From JABWBD01 sp040768665 (GTDB lineage: Bacteria; Planctomycetota; Planctomycetia; Pirellulales; Thermoguttaceae): a DNA stretch of 64,000 nt. Positions 54,214 to 62,649 of the stretch are shown piece by piece. The stretch spans positions 72,106 through 136,105 of the forward strand of contig JAXGMN010000037.1 in the NCBI GenBank assembly GCA_040768665.1, in the 5' to 3' direction. Every line of letters begins with the position of its first letter. Position 1 is the first letter of the stretch. The notes beneath the pieces are model-generated. The model ran no database searches. It worked only from the letters and a program-made list of their open reading frames with translations, and was not told the DNA's origin. Position numbers and translations under genes: made by a program.

Positions 54214-55674
54214 ATGGTTTTCAGTTCCCACTTGTTTCTGTTCTACTTTCTGACCGCCTCGCTAGCGCTGTATTACCTCAGCCCGCGATGGCTGAAGCAC
54301 TTGACGCTGGCGGCGGTCAGCTACTTCTTCTACGGCTGGGCAAATCCGCTCTTCGTGGTGCTGATGTTCGTCTCGACGCTCATCGACTACCTCTGCGGAC
54401 TGACGCTGGCCGGCCAGTTGCGGCCCTCGACCTGGCGCGGCCCGATCCCCTTGCTACCCTCCGGCCAACCTCGGACGAGAGGTCAGCGCTGGGTGCTTGC
54501 AGTCTCCATGATCTCGAACCTCTCGGTGCTCGGATTCTTCAAGTATTTCAACTTCCTCATTGACAACTACACGGTCCTGGTGGAGTCGCTCGGCCTGACC
54601 GGCATGGGGATTGAAAACGTGCTCAAGGTGACATTGCCGCTGGGCATCAGCTTCTACACGTTCCAGTCGATGAGCTATACGATCGACGTCTATCGCGGCG
54701 ATGCCAAGGCGATCCGCAATCCGATCGACTTCTGGTGCTACGTGGCGATGTTTCCGCAGCTTGTGGCCGGGCCGATCATCCGCTTTCAGGACGTGGCCGA
54801 TCAGCTTCGCCAACGGACGCACACGGTCGAGAAGTTCGCCCGCGGCATCGCCTTCCTCGGCCTAGGGCTCGGCAAGAAGATCCTGCTGGCCAACCCGTGC
54901 GGCAAGGTGGCCGACATGGCCTTCGACGCCGGCTCGATCGGCTGCGTCGACTCGTGGGTCGGCGCGGTCGCCTACGCTTTTCAGATCTACTTCGATTTCA
55001 GCGCCTACAGCGACATGGCGATCGGCCTGGGACTGATGCTGGGTTTCATGTTCGCCAAGAACTTCGATTCGCCCTACCTCAGCCGGTCGATCACCGAATT
55101 CTGGCGGCGTTGGCACTTGAGCCTTTCCACCTGGCTCCGCGACAACCTCTACTACCCGCTCGGCGGCAATCGCAAAGGGACCGTGCGGACCTACATCAAC
55201 CTGGCGCTGGTGATGCTCCTCGGCGGGCTCTGGCACGGGGCCTCGTGGAACTTCGTGATCTGGGGCGCGATCCACGGACTGATGCTGATCCTCGAGCGGC
55301 TGGGCGGAAAGCACTCGCTGTACGAACGGCTTCCGGGGTTTGCCAAGATGGCGATCACCTTCGTGATCGTCTGCTTCACGTGGGTCTTCTTTCGCGCCGC
55401 CGATCTGCCCGCGGCTCTGGAATACTGCCGCAGCATGTTGGGACTGACGGCGCCGCAATCCGGCGCGGGGCTGATTGGCGGGTTGATCTACCAGCCGTAC
55501 TACGTGGTTTCGATGCTGCTGGCGGCGGCCGTCGTCTGGGTTTGCCCGCAAACCTGGGACTTCACCCGCAAGATCACGTGGCAGAAGGCGCTGTGGATCA
55601 CGGTCGTTTTCTGGCTGGCGATCATGGGCATGACCGTGCAAGAGTTCAACCCGTTCATCTACTTCATCTTCTAG
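54214..55674 (+). CDS. MBOAT O-acyltransferase, AlgI-like, 486 aa
   Basis: Ten or more membrane helices with AlgI landmarks: FKYFNFLIDNY, LPLGISFYTFQSMSYTIDVYRG, FPQLVAGPIIRF, FQIYFDFSAYSDMAIGLGLMLGF, FWRRWHLSLSTWLRDNLYYPLGGNR, and GGLWHGASWNFVIWGAIHG with the catalytic His. AlgI-type proteins pass acyl groups across the inner membrane to an extracytoplasmic acyltransferase. The next gene encodes such an AlgJ-like partner five bases later. The polysaccharide acceptor cannot be told; alginate genes proper are absent. Confidence 0.94.
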   Translation: MVFSSHLFLFYFLTASLALYYLSPRWLKHLTLAAVSYFFYGWANPLFVVLMFVSTLIDYLCGLTLAGQLRPSTWRGPIPLLPSGQPRTRGQRWVLAVSMISNLSVLGFFKYFNFLIDNYTVLVESLGLTGMGIENVLKVTLPLGISFYTFQSMSYTIDVYRGDAKAIRNPIDFWCYVAMFPQLVAGPIIRFQDVADQLRQRTHTVEKFARGIAFLGLGLGKKILLANPCGKVADMAFDAGSIGCVDSWVGAVAYAFQIYFDFSAYSDMAIGLGLMLGFMFAKNFDSPYLSRSITEFWRRWHLSLSTWLRDNLYYPLGGNRKGTVRTYINLALVMLLGGLWHGASWNFVIWGAIHGLMLILERLGGKHSLYERLPGFAKMAITFVIVCFTWVFFRAADLPAALEYCRSMLGLTAPQSGAGLIGGLIYQPYYVVSMLLAAAVVWVCPQTWDFTRKITWQKALWITVVFWLAIMGMTVQEFNPFIYFIF

Positions 55675-55678
55675 ACCA

Positions 55679-57391
55679 ATGACCCAACACACCATGTACC
55701 CGACTCGCGAAGAGCAAGCCAGGCTGGAAATCGGCCACACGGAATTCAGCCGTGGCGTGAAGTGGACGCTCGTCGCGGTCGGACTCGTCACGCTGTTCTC
55801 GGTGCCGGCCGTGCAGACGTATCGCGAGATGCGGCAGTACACGGAGAGCCGGCGCGAAAGCCCCTGGCCGCAATGCTTCGAGATCGTTGCCGCTTTGCCT
55901 CGGGCCGCGGCCGCCTGCCGCGAATATGACGGCGACTGGATCTCGAAGACGTTGCGAGGCAACGCGGTGCTCTTGCGGGCCATCAACGAGTACGAGAAGG
56001 ATCTGAAGGCCGAGTCGCTGCTGACGCAGTTCGTCTTGCCGCCGACCCAAGAACTCCTGGTCTATGCCGGAAGCGGCAACGAAAAGGCCTATGTCGGCCG
56101 CCGGCGGTGGCTGTTCTACCGGCCGGGCATCGACTTTTGCACCGGTCCCGGATTCTTGGATCCGCGGCACATGGCCCGCCGGGCCAGTGGCGGCACCGAG
56201 TGGCGGCCGGCTCCGCAGCCCGACCCGCGCGGGGCGATCCTCCAGTTCCACCGGCAGCTTGCCGAGCGGAATATCCACCTGGTGCTCATGCCGATCCCCG
56301 ACAAGGCCACCATCCATCCCGAAAAATTCTCCTCGCGGTACGAAGGCCGGTGGATGAGCGTTCGCAATCCGTCCTACCGGCAATTCCTCGATGAGCTTGA
56401 TGCCGAAGGCGTGCTGGTCTGCGACGTAACCGATGCGCTGGCCCGGTATCGCGACCGCCACGGGAGCGAGATCTATCTGGCCACCGACACCCACTGGCGG
56501 CCCGAGGCGATGGAGTTGGCCGCGGCGGAACTGGCCCGGCTCATCGAAGAGAGAATCGCATTGCGCGCGGCTGCCATGGATCGGAGCCGGCGCGAGACGT
56601 CCAAGGAGGTCCAGAACCTCGGCGACATCGCGATGATGCTCAAGCTGCGCCGGAACCAGGGCGTTTTCGCCGAGGAAGTTGTAACGATCCGCCCGGTGAC
56701 CGACGCGGCGGGCTTGCCGTGGCGGCCCGATCCGGCCGCCGAAGTCCTGCTGCTGGGCGACAGTTTTGCCAACATCTACTCGCTGGAGCTGATGAACTGG
56801 GGCAGCGCGGCCGGCCTGGCCGAGCAACTGAGCTTCGCCTTGAATCGCCCCGTGGATACGATTCTGCGGAACGACGACGGGGCGTATGCCACGCGCGAGA
56901 TGCTCAGCCGCGAGCTGGCTCAGGGCGAAGACCGACTGGCCGGCAAGAAGGTTGTCGTCTGGCAGTTCGCCGCGCGCGAACTGGCCGTCGGAGACTGGAA
57001 ACTGGTCGACATGGCATTGAAGCCGTCGGGCAAACAGGCCGAGACCGCGCCACCCGCGGCCGGCGAGGTGATCGTCAGCGGAACCATCGCCGCGAAATCG
57101 GCGGCGCCGCGGGCAGGCCAAATGCCCTATGCCCACCACGTTTTCACGCTCGACCTGACCGACTTGCAGGTCCACAGCGGGGCGCTCACCGAGTCCAAGA
57201 TCGCCGTGCATCTTTTCAGCATGAGAGACCATCAAAACACGCCGGCCTTCTCCTGGCCGGTCGGCAAGCGGGTGAAGTTGAGACTTCAGCCGTGGAAACC
57301 GCACTTCTTCGCCCAATACGGGCGGATCAATCGGTCGGAGACGGACGACATCAAACTCGAACACCCCTGGTGGGGAGAGGTCATCGAATGA
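55679..57391 (+). CDS. AlgJ/AlgX-like SGNH acyltransferase, membrane-anchored, 570 aa
   Basis: An N-terminal anchor (WTLVAVGLVTLFSVPAV) leads into a periplasmic SGNH-type domain. The catalytic groups are visible: LLLGDSFANIYSLE (nucleophile Ser near residue 361) and LATDTHWRPEAMEL (Asp and His near residue 268), both in the spacing of AlgJ/AlgX. Additional family phrases are YVGRRRWLFYRPGIDFCTGPGF and LVLMPIPDKATIHPEKF. A beta-rich C-terminal part (about residues 460-570) is extra and may bind carbohydrate. It should transfer acyl groups supplied by the AlgI-like protein. It overlaps the next gene by ATGA. Confidence 0.88.
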   Translation: MTQHTMYPTREEQARLEIGHTEFSRGVKWTLVAVGLVTLFSVPAVQTYREMRQYTESRRESPWPQCFEIVAALPRAAAACREYDGDWISKTLRGNAVLLRAINEYEKDLKAESLLTQFVLPPTQELLVYAGSGNEKAYVGRRRWLFYRPGIDFCTGPGFLDPRHMARRASGGTEWRPAPQPDPRGAILQFHRQLAERNIHLVLMPIPDKATIHPEKFSSRYEGRWMSVRNPSYRQFLDELDAEGVLVCDVTDALARYRDRHGSEIYLATDTHWRPEAMELAAAELARLIEERIALRAAAMDRSRRETSKEVQNLGDIAMMLKLRRNQGVFAEEVVTIRPVTDAAGLPWRPDPAAEVLLLGDSFANIYSLELMNWGSAAGLAEQLSFALNRPVDTILRNDDGAYATREMLSRELAQGEDRLAGKKVVVWQFAARELAVGDWKLVDMALKPSGKQAETAPPAAGEVIVSGTIAAKSAAPRAGQMPYAHHVFTLDLTDLQVHSGALTESKIAVHLFSMRDHQNTPAFSWPVGKRVKLRLQPWKPHFFAQYGRINRSETDDIKLEHPWWGEVIE

Positions 57392-58356
57392 AAAACTGCC
57401 TACGAACGTGCGTTGCCTTGACCGCCGTCATGCTGGCTGCCGGTTGTGGCACCCAACCAACCTCGGAGCAGCAGAACGTGGTCAAACCTAAAGAACTGCC
57501 GGGCCAGAAGACCATCGAATTGGGCGGGGGATCGAAGCTGGAGATGGTATTAATTCCAGCAGGGTCTTTTGTCATGGGAGACAGCAGCGGCCTCAACGAC
57601 GAGAGACCCGCCCACACGGTAACGATCGCCAAACCGTTCTATCTCGGAAAGCACGAGGTGACGGTCGAACAGTTCCGCCGTTTCGTCGAGGCGACGGGCT
57701 ACGCGACCGACGCGGAAAAGGGGACCGGCTTCCAGGGCGCCTTTGCCTGGGATTCCGAGACGAAAGAGTTCAAGATGAACGAGGAGCATTCGTGGCGGAG
57801 TACGGGATTCTCTCAGGCAGATACCCACCCGGTAGTGAACATTAGTTGGAACGACGCGATGGAGTTTTGCAAGTGGCTCAGTCGCGAGGAGGGCACGATT
57901 TTCCGTCTGCCGACGGAGGCGGAGTGGGAGTATGCGTGCCGAGCAGGCACGACCACCGGCTACTTTCACGGCGATGACTCCGAGGAAACGGCAAAGTTCG
58001 CCAACGTGGCGGACGCCGCGTTCGAGACGCAGTTCCCCGAGTTAAAAGGGCTGGTCCAAGCCAGCGACGGTTATACCTACACGTCGCCCGCCGGGAGCTT
58101 TCTGCCGAATTCATTTGGCCTGTGCGATATGCACGGAAATGTCTGGGAGTGGTGCGCCGACTGGTACGACCCGGAATACTACGCGCAGTCGCCGCCGCAC
58201 GACCCCCGGGGGCCTGCAACCGGCGAGGAGCGCGTCTACCGTGGCGGCGGCTGGTTCAACTGCACCAGGGGCTGCCGATCGGCAAGCCGCAGCGGGGGCC
58301 GGCCCGAGAACCGCCACCTGACTCTGGGCTTCCGCGTCTGCGTGGCGGCGGAGTAG
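57388..58356 (+). CDS. SUMF1/formylglycine-generating-enzyme-like lipoprotein, 322 aa
   Basis: Starts inside the AlgJ-like stop. The signal CVALTAVMLAAGC has a lipobox. The mature part is a complete SUMF1 domain: LEMVLIPAGSFVMGDSSG, FYLGKHEVTVEQFRRFVEATGY, HPVVNISWNDAMEFCKWLS, FRLPTEAEWEYACRAGT, NSFGLCDMHGNVWEWCADWYD and VYRGGGWFNCTRGCRSASRS. The cysteine pair in GGGWFNCTRGC has spacing x3 rather than the x4 of catalytic FGE, so sulfatase maturation is doubtful; many such proteins are structural. Operon position suggests a role with the acylated polysaccharide system. Confidence 0.88.
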   Translation: MKNCLRTCVALTAVMLAAGCGTQPTSEQQNVVKPKELPGQKTIELGGGSKLEMVLIPAGSFVMGDSSGLNDERPAHTVTIAKPFYLGKHEVTVEQFRRFVEATGYATDAEKGTGFQGAFAWDSETKEFKMNEEHSWRSTGFSQADTHPVVNISWNDAMEFCKWLSREEGTIFRLPTEAEWEYACRAGTTTGYFHGDDSEETAKFANVADAAFETQFPELKGLVQASDGYTYTSPAGSFLPNSFGLCDMHGNVWEWCADWYDPEYYAQSPPHDPRGPATGEERVYRGGGWFNCTRGCRSASRSGGRPENRHLTLGFRVCVAAE

Positions 58357-58467
58357 CGGAGTGTCGCACAGGCACGCAATCGCCAGCCTACCCTTCCACA
58401 ACCGCTTCGTGAGAAAGGCCTCTCGTGCGACGCGGGCCAGCGTGATGCACTGAATTATATCGACAGA

Positions 58468-59157
58468 TCAGACGACCTCGAAAATATACTTCAGCGAGAA
58501 CCAGAACCCCACGGCGAGGAAGATCGCGCCGGTGATCATCCGCGCCCACCACTCGATCTTCGACAGCACGTCGAAAGCCCTTCCGAGCGACTGGGCGCTC
58601 AGCGCAATGATTGCCGCGAAGACCATCACCGGCAGCGCCGTGCCGACGCCGTAGACCAGCGGCAGGGTCACGCTGGAATTGACGCTGAGCGACAGCGGGA
58701 TCAGGCTCCCGAAAAACAAGGCTGCCGAGGTCGGGCAAAACGAAAGGGCGAAGACCACTCCCAGGGGAACGGCACCCCAGATCCCCATCGCATCGACCCG
58801 CTTCTGCATCGCCGCGCCCATGCTGCCGTCTCCCATGCTGAACTGGATCAGCCCCAACAGGAACATGCCCACCACGATTAGGATCGGCCCGAGAACGAGG
58901 TGCATGTACTTTTGAAGAAACAGCGAGATTTGCGGCACCGAGAGCACGCTGGCGACCAGGATGATCGCCAGGGCCAGGTAGGCCACCGTGCGACCGACGG
59001 TGTAGAGGATGCCCGTCAGGAACACCTGGCGGGAATTGCCCACGCGGCGGCCGATGTAGGAAATGGCCGCGATGTTCGTCGCCAGCGGGCAGGGGCTGAT
59101 CGAGGTGAGCACCCCCAGCCACAGCGCCGAGGCCGCGCCGAAAACAAGTTCCGTCAT
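58468..59157 (-). CDS. ArsG-family/CcdA-like permease, 229 aa
   Basis: ATG at 59157 overlaps the ArsF-like stop (TGATG). Six helices with the DsbD/CcdA fold, and the signature LTSISPCPLATNIAAISYIG with Cys23, then VVFALSFCPTSAALFFGSLIP with the second cysteine. These two cysteines can shuttle electrons across the membrane. The sequence resembles the ArsG family that was linked to aromatic arsenical efflux together with ArsF. It is the last gene of a unit with two ArsF-like proteins, a CPKC thioredoxin, ArsP and ArsR. Confidence 0.85.
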   Translation of the reverse strand: MTELVFGAASALWLGVLTSISPCPLATNIAAISYIGRRVGNSRQVFLTGILYTVGRTVAYLALAIILVASVLSVPQISLFLQKYMHLVLGPILIVVGMFLLGLIQFSMGDGSMGAAMQKRVDAMGIWGAVPLGVVFALSFCPTSAALFFGSLIPLSLSVNSSVTLPLVYGVGTALPVMVFAAIIALSAQSLGRAFDVLSKIEWWARMITGAIFLAVGFWFSLKYIFEVV

Positions 59158-59615
59158 CACTGCTTCTCCAGGTAGCCGCGGATTTCGTCTTGCACGTATT
59201 TCACGAATTCGGGCTTCTTCCCGACCAGGCTCCAGACTTTGGGCGCGGGCTTCCACCCGGCTGCCTTGTCGCCCGCCGCGTCGATGACCACCAGGGTGGG
59301 ACCGGTGATCTTGTAGGCGCTAACGAGTTTCTCGTTTCTCGGATCCTGGAAGTCAACCATGGTGAGAACGACCCGGCCATCGGCGATTTCTTTGGCGAAC
59401 CCGGACTTGACCGCTTCTTCGACGTACGAACCGATCTTCAGGCAAGTTGGGCATCGTTGCGTACGATGGAAATAGCAGGCGATCACACGGCGAGCCGGGG
59501 CCGCCTGCGGCGAGTCGGCGCGCGCATCACCTGCAACGTCGAGCCGGAGACCGGCCGCCGAGACGACCATGGCAGAGATAACCAGCAACGTGATCCCAAG
59601 AAAGCGCACCTTCAT
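59157..59615 (-). CDS. ArsF-like exported thioredoxin-fold protein, copy 1, 152 aa
   Basis: ATG 59615 has GAGGAGAG four bases upstream. After a signal peptide (FLGITLLVISAMVVSAAG) the mature domain has VIACYFHRTQRCPTCLKIGS with the redox CPTC at 55-58, then VVLTMVDFQDPRNEKLVSAY and the cis-Pro strand KITGPTLVVIDAAG. It is a periplasmic thioredoxin fold of the ArsF group. It overlaps the ArsG-like permease and could receive electrons from it. A paralog lies upstream. Reductant for arsenicals is plausible from context, not shown by sequence. Confidence 0.82.
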   Translation of the reverse strand: MKVRFLGITLLVISAMVVSAAGLRLDVAGDARADSPQAAPARRVIACYFHRTQRCPTCLKIGSYVEEAVKSGFAKEIADGRVVLTMVDFQDPRNEKLVSAYKITGPTLVVIDAAGDKAAGWKPAPKVWSLVGKKPEFVKYVQDEIRGYLEKQ

Positions 59616-59712
59616 CTCAACTCTCCTCAAAACGAGTACAACTTGCTGACAGCCAAGTGGTTGTTTTCCTTCCCGGGCCCGCGCACGATCGGCAGGGCGA
59701 GTTGGAGGGCGA

Positions 59713-60210
59713 CTATCCCGCCCCGCCCGAACCTTCCAACAGGCTTCGTGTTTCTTCTTGCACGTATTGGACGAATTCGCCCTTTTCTCCTGTGAGTTCC
59801 CAGATGCGGTCGAGGCTCTTCCAACTCGTCTCCGCGCCGCCTTCTCTCTTGGCGAGCACGACCATCGGCAAGGCGATCTCGTACTTCCGCGCAAGCCCGC
59901 TGTTCTCGGGCTTCTCGTAATTCAGCACGCGCCACTGAATACGCCCTTCCTGCAGAGCGTCGGCAAAGCCCGTCTCGATCGCCTCGTGCGCGTAGGCCTC
60001 GATGCTCTGGCAGGTCGGGCAACGCGTGTTCGAGTGGAAATAGTAGGCCACCAGCCCGTCCGAGGGCACCTCCGCTGCGGAACTCGCGGCCGCCGACTGA
60101 GCCGATGCCTCGGCTGCCGGGTTCTGCCGCAAGCTTTTCACGGCCAGGACCAAAATGCTGGCGGCAACGAACAACAACAGGGCGGTGGAAACAGCATTCT
60201 TCGGGTTCAT
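59713..60210 (-). CDS. ArsF-like exported thioredoxin-fold protein, copy 2, 165 aa
   Basis: ATG 60210 has GAGGAT 10 bases upstream; a longer frame to 60330 lacks a signal. A membrane anchor (ALLLFVAASILVLAVKSL) and an Ala/Ser linker precede GLVAYYFHSNTRCPTCQSIEAYA with CPTC at 64-67, then IQWRVLNYEKPENSGLARKY and IALPMVVLAKREGG. It aligns with copy 1 over the whole domain (YFH-RCPTC, a C-terminal EFVQYVQEETR), so they are paralogs. It stays bound to the membrane unlike copy 1. Place in the ars unit is between the CCSC mini-protein and copy 1. Confidence 0.82.
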   Translation of the reverse strand: MNPKNAVSTALLLFVAASILVLAVKSLRQNPAAEASAQSAAASSAAEVPSDGLVAYYFHSNTRCPTCQSIEAYAHEAIETGFADALQEGRIQWRVLNYEKPENSGLARKYEIALPMVVLAKREGGAETSWKSLDRIWELTGEKGEFVQYVQEETRSLLEGSGGAG

Positions 60211-60265
60211 GTCTATTCGCATCCTCTGTCTATTCGCATCCTCAAAAACATGGCTTGGCGACAAG

Positions 60266-60367
60266 CTAAACCGTGGTCGCCGCGGCCAGAGACGTTTGGC
60301 CACGGCTAACAACCTCTTCCGGAGCAGCACTGCACGAACAGCAGGCGTTGTGGTTTTCCTCGGTCAT
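60266..60367 (-). CDS. Cys-rich mini-protein, 33 aa
   Basis: ATG 60367 opens MTEENHNACCSCSAAPEEVV and a 33-codon frame in the gap between the thioredoxin and ArsF-like copy 2 genes. The CCSC cluster could bind As(III) or another thiophilic ion. A weak AAGGGA sequence is 9 bases upstream. The gap of this ars unit is otherwise unexplained. It could also be the broken start of a longer gene. Confidence 0.4.
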   Translation of the reverse strand: MTEENHNACCSCSAAPEEVVSRGQTSLAAATTV

Positions 60368-60481
60368 CGCGACATTCCCTTTTGTGTCCAGCCATCCGAG
60401 CTTCATGCTCCAGGCACCTGCGGCCCTTCGAATTCCTTCGCCGGCGCCCAAATCGAGCTTCCCGGTTTGGGGAAATCCGAT

Positions 60482-60715
60482 TCAGGAGAGCAGTTTCGCA
60501 ATCTCGTCCACCGAAGGGACCTTGCCTACCACCTTGACCTCGCCGTCGATGGCCAGGGCCGGCGTCATCATCACGCCGAAGCCGGTAATCACGTTGATGT
60601 CGGTGATTTTCTCGACAACAGCTTCGGTTCCCGACTGTTGAACGGCCTCTTCCGCGTTGTGCTTCAGCTTCTCGCACTTGGGGCAGCCGGGTCCCAATAC
60701 CTGGATCAGTTTCAT
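60482..60715 (-). CDS. Small redox thioredoxin-like protein with CPKC, 77 aa
   Basis: ATG 60715 with AGGAGAG upstream. The protein is a minimal thioredoxin fold: MKLIQVLGPGCPKCEKLKHN with Cys11 and Cys14, VEKITDINVITGFGVMMTPA with the cis-Pro, and a helix ending KLLS. Without signal peptide, so cytosolic. It matches the redox-active disulfide protein 2 family that often accompanies ArsP-type or SO_0444-type permeases. It lies 50 bases after the permease gene. Confidence 0.9.
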   Translation of the reverse strand: MKLIQVLGPGCPKCEKLKHNAEEAVQQSGTEAVVEKITDINVITGFGVMMTPALAIDGEVKVVGKVPSVDEIAKLLS

Positions 60716-60765
60716 CGTTCTCTCTCCTGAATGCAAGGGATTCTGATGTCGAAGGCCGATTTCGT

Positions 60766-62091
60766 TCAGACGAAGTACCAGCCAAAAACCATTCCAACAA
60801 TTGTGCTCATGATCACCGTAAGGAAGACGAACATGGCTGTCTTCTTCAGGCCGATCACGCTGTAAATCACCGCAATGCTCGGCAGCGACAAGGCCGGTCC
60901 TGCCAGGAGCAACGCCAGCGCCGGGCCCCGGCCCATTCCGAGTCCGATCAGGGCCTCCAGGATCGGGATCTCCGTCAGCGTGGCGAAGTACCACATACCG
61001 CCGATCATCGAAGCCACCAGATTGGCCTGAAAGTTGTCGCCGCCAACCCAACCGGCCACGATCTGCTCGGGGATCAAGGCTCCGACGAACCCGGTTACCA
61101 GGACTCCGCCGAACAAGAGCGGAATAATCGACTTGGAAAAACTCCATGTCTGGTCCATCCAATCGGTGAGTTCGTCGCGGTCGAACCACTGCCAGGCCAT
61201 CGCCAGGACCGCCAAAAACAATGCACCGGCGAAATACCAGCGGTGATGAAAGACCCAAGCCACCCACCCATAACCCTCAGGCGTGTGGTCCTGCTCCAGG
61301 GCAATGTCGTCGATGTTGAGCATCAGCTTGGCACCCTTCTTCAGCTCGCCAAGCGGCTCCTCGAGTTGAACCCGGTAGGTCTCGGCCGTGCGGATCAGCA
61401 CGGTCACGTGCATGTGCGTTCCGTCGGTCTTCTCGATGATCGTCTGGCTCGGATTCGCCCAATCGCTGAACACGAGAAACGCGATCATCGAAGTAAAGAA
61501 CAGGGCCGTCTGCCAGAGGCACCGCCTGGCCGGCGGCGGTTCGGGCAACTGCATCACCGCGGCCGTCCGTTCCTCTTCGTCTCTTCGGAAAATGGCTGCC
61601 ATAATGAGACCGATGACGACGGCGAAGGCGATCGACCCGATGATCCTCGCAATCCCCAGGTCGAAGCCGAGGACGCGTGCCGTGAGAAAGATAGCCATGA
61701 CGTTGATGGCCGGTCCGGAATAGAGGAACGCCGAGGCCGGTCCCAACCCCGCCCCCACGCGATAAATGCCGGCGAACATCGGCAACACGCTGCACGAGCA
61801 GACCGCCAGCACCGTGCCGGACGTGGAGGCGACGCTGTAGGCCTCCACCTTGTTGGCTTTCGGCCCCAAATGGCGGAGCACGGCTTCTTTGGAGAAGAAG
61901 GTGGCAATCGCTCCCGCAATGAACATGGCTGGCACGACGCAAGCCAGCGTGTGGTAGCGAACGTACCACTGGAGCATGTAGAACGCTTCCATGATCGCGT
62001 TCTGGATCTGGGAGCTGGCGAAATTCACGTAGTAGGCGAACAGAAAAACCGCGACCAGCGCCGCGAGAATCGAAGTCTGCTTCCTGTCCAT
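60766..62091 (-). CDS. arsP: ArsP-like permease (DUF318 family), 441 aa
   Basis: Two four-helix bundles separated by a soluble loop (MHVTVLIRTAETYRVQLEEPLG). The key motif is TSGTVLAVCSCSVLPMFAGIYRVGAGLGPASAFLYSGPAINV with Cys98 and Cys100, the metal(loid)-binding region of DUF318 permeases. The second half has GALIPEQIVAGWVGGDNF and LLLAGPALSLPS. In known cases ArsP exports trivalent methyl or aromatic arsenicals; some homologs handle other metals. The neighbours ArsR, ArsF and ArsG favour organoarsenical export, and an ArsM elsewhere in the window could supply methylarsenite. Confidence 0.85.
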   Translation of the reverse strand: MDRKQTSILAALVAVFLFAYYVNFASSQIQNAIMEAFYMLQWYVRYHTLACVVPAMFIAGAIATFFSKEAVLRHLGPKANKVEAYSVASTSGTVLAVCSCSVLPMFAGIYRVGAGLGPASAFLYSGPAINVMAIFLTARVLGFDLGIARIIGSIAFAVVIGLIMAAIFRRDEEERTAAVMQLPEPPPARRCLWQTALFFTSMIAFLVFSDWANPSQTIIEKTDGTHMHVTVLIRTAETYRVQLEEPLGELKKGAKLMLNIDDIALEQDHTPEGYGWVAWVFHHRWYFAGALFLAVLAMAWQWFDRDELTDWMDQTWSFSKSIIPLLFGGVLVTGFVGALIPEQIVAGWVGGDNFQANLVASMIGGMWYFATLTEIPILEALIGLGMGRGPALALLLAGPALSLPSIAVIYSVIGLKKTAMFVFLTVIMSTIVGMVFGWYFV

Positions 62092-62191
62092 CGAGAGATC
62101 CCTTCCGGAAAGCCCGGACCATTCTGGGCTACTTGGCTAAATTAACAAATAACCTTCAAAAGAAAAAGGCCGTTCTTCGCCGGAATCTCCT

Positions 62192-62515
62192 CTATGCGAG
62201 GAGCTCCTGGTGGCTCTTGGCATTGCACTCCATCACCGATTCGATGCAGTCGAAAAACTTCAGAATGCACCGCATCCGGAGGCGGTAAAACACCATCTGC
62301 CCCCGTTTCTCGTCCTCCACCAGACCGGCCCCCTTCAGGACCGCCAGGTGGCGAGAAACAGTCGACATATCCGAACCGATCATCTCGGTCAGCTCGCACA
62401 CACACCGTTCGCCCGCCGTCGACAGTTCGTCCACGATCAGCAGGCGGGCCGGGTGGCCTAACGCCTTGATAATCCGCGCGCGGGCTTCGTATTTGGCTAG
62501 TCGCTTGGCGTCCAT
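62192..62515 (-). CDS. ArsR-family regulator of the arsP-arsF-arsG unit, 107 aa
   Basis: ATG 62515 with GAGGAA upstream. Winged helix IIKALGHPARLLIVDELSTAG followed by ERCVCELTEMIGSDMSTVSRHLAVL with Cys38 and Cys40, and RMRCILKFFDCIESVM with Cys83 and Cys90. It is closely related to the regulator at 53.0 kb. A near-consensus promoter lies 33-60 bases upstream. It is first in a unit of seven genes running to 58.5 kb. Confidence 0.93.
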   Translation of the reverse strand: MDAKRLAKYEARARIIKALGHPARLLIVDELSTAGERCVCELTEMIGSDMSTVSRHLAVLKGAGLVEDEKRGQMVFYRLRMRCILKFFDCIESVMECNAKSHQELLA

Positions 62516-62547
62516 CTGTTCCTCATATCGGCAGCGGGATATTTGCA

Positions 62548-62575
62548 ACTATAGCCAACTAACCAAATATGTCAA
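62548..62575 (-). promoter_or_regulatory. Sigma-70-like promoter of the arsR-arsP unit
   Basis: On the minus strand TTGACA (62575-62570) is followed after 16 bases by TATAGT (62553-62548). The spacer contains repeated TTGGTTAG/TTGGCTA words, a possible regulator site. The arsR start codon is about 33 bases further on. Confidence 0.7.
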
Positions 62576-62649
62576 CAGGACCGCCGCGGCAAATCGATTA
62601 GTTACAGTGCCCCCCCCAGGCGTTGGGGAAACGACCCAGCTTGGCTCGC

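Noticed and set aside
57388..58356. Dedicated sulfatase-maturing enzyme for the sulfatase at 14.3 kb
   Set aside because: It is a lipoprotein in an acylation operon, over 40 kb away, with cysteine spacing unlike catalytic FGE.
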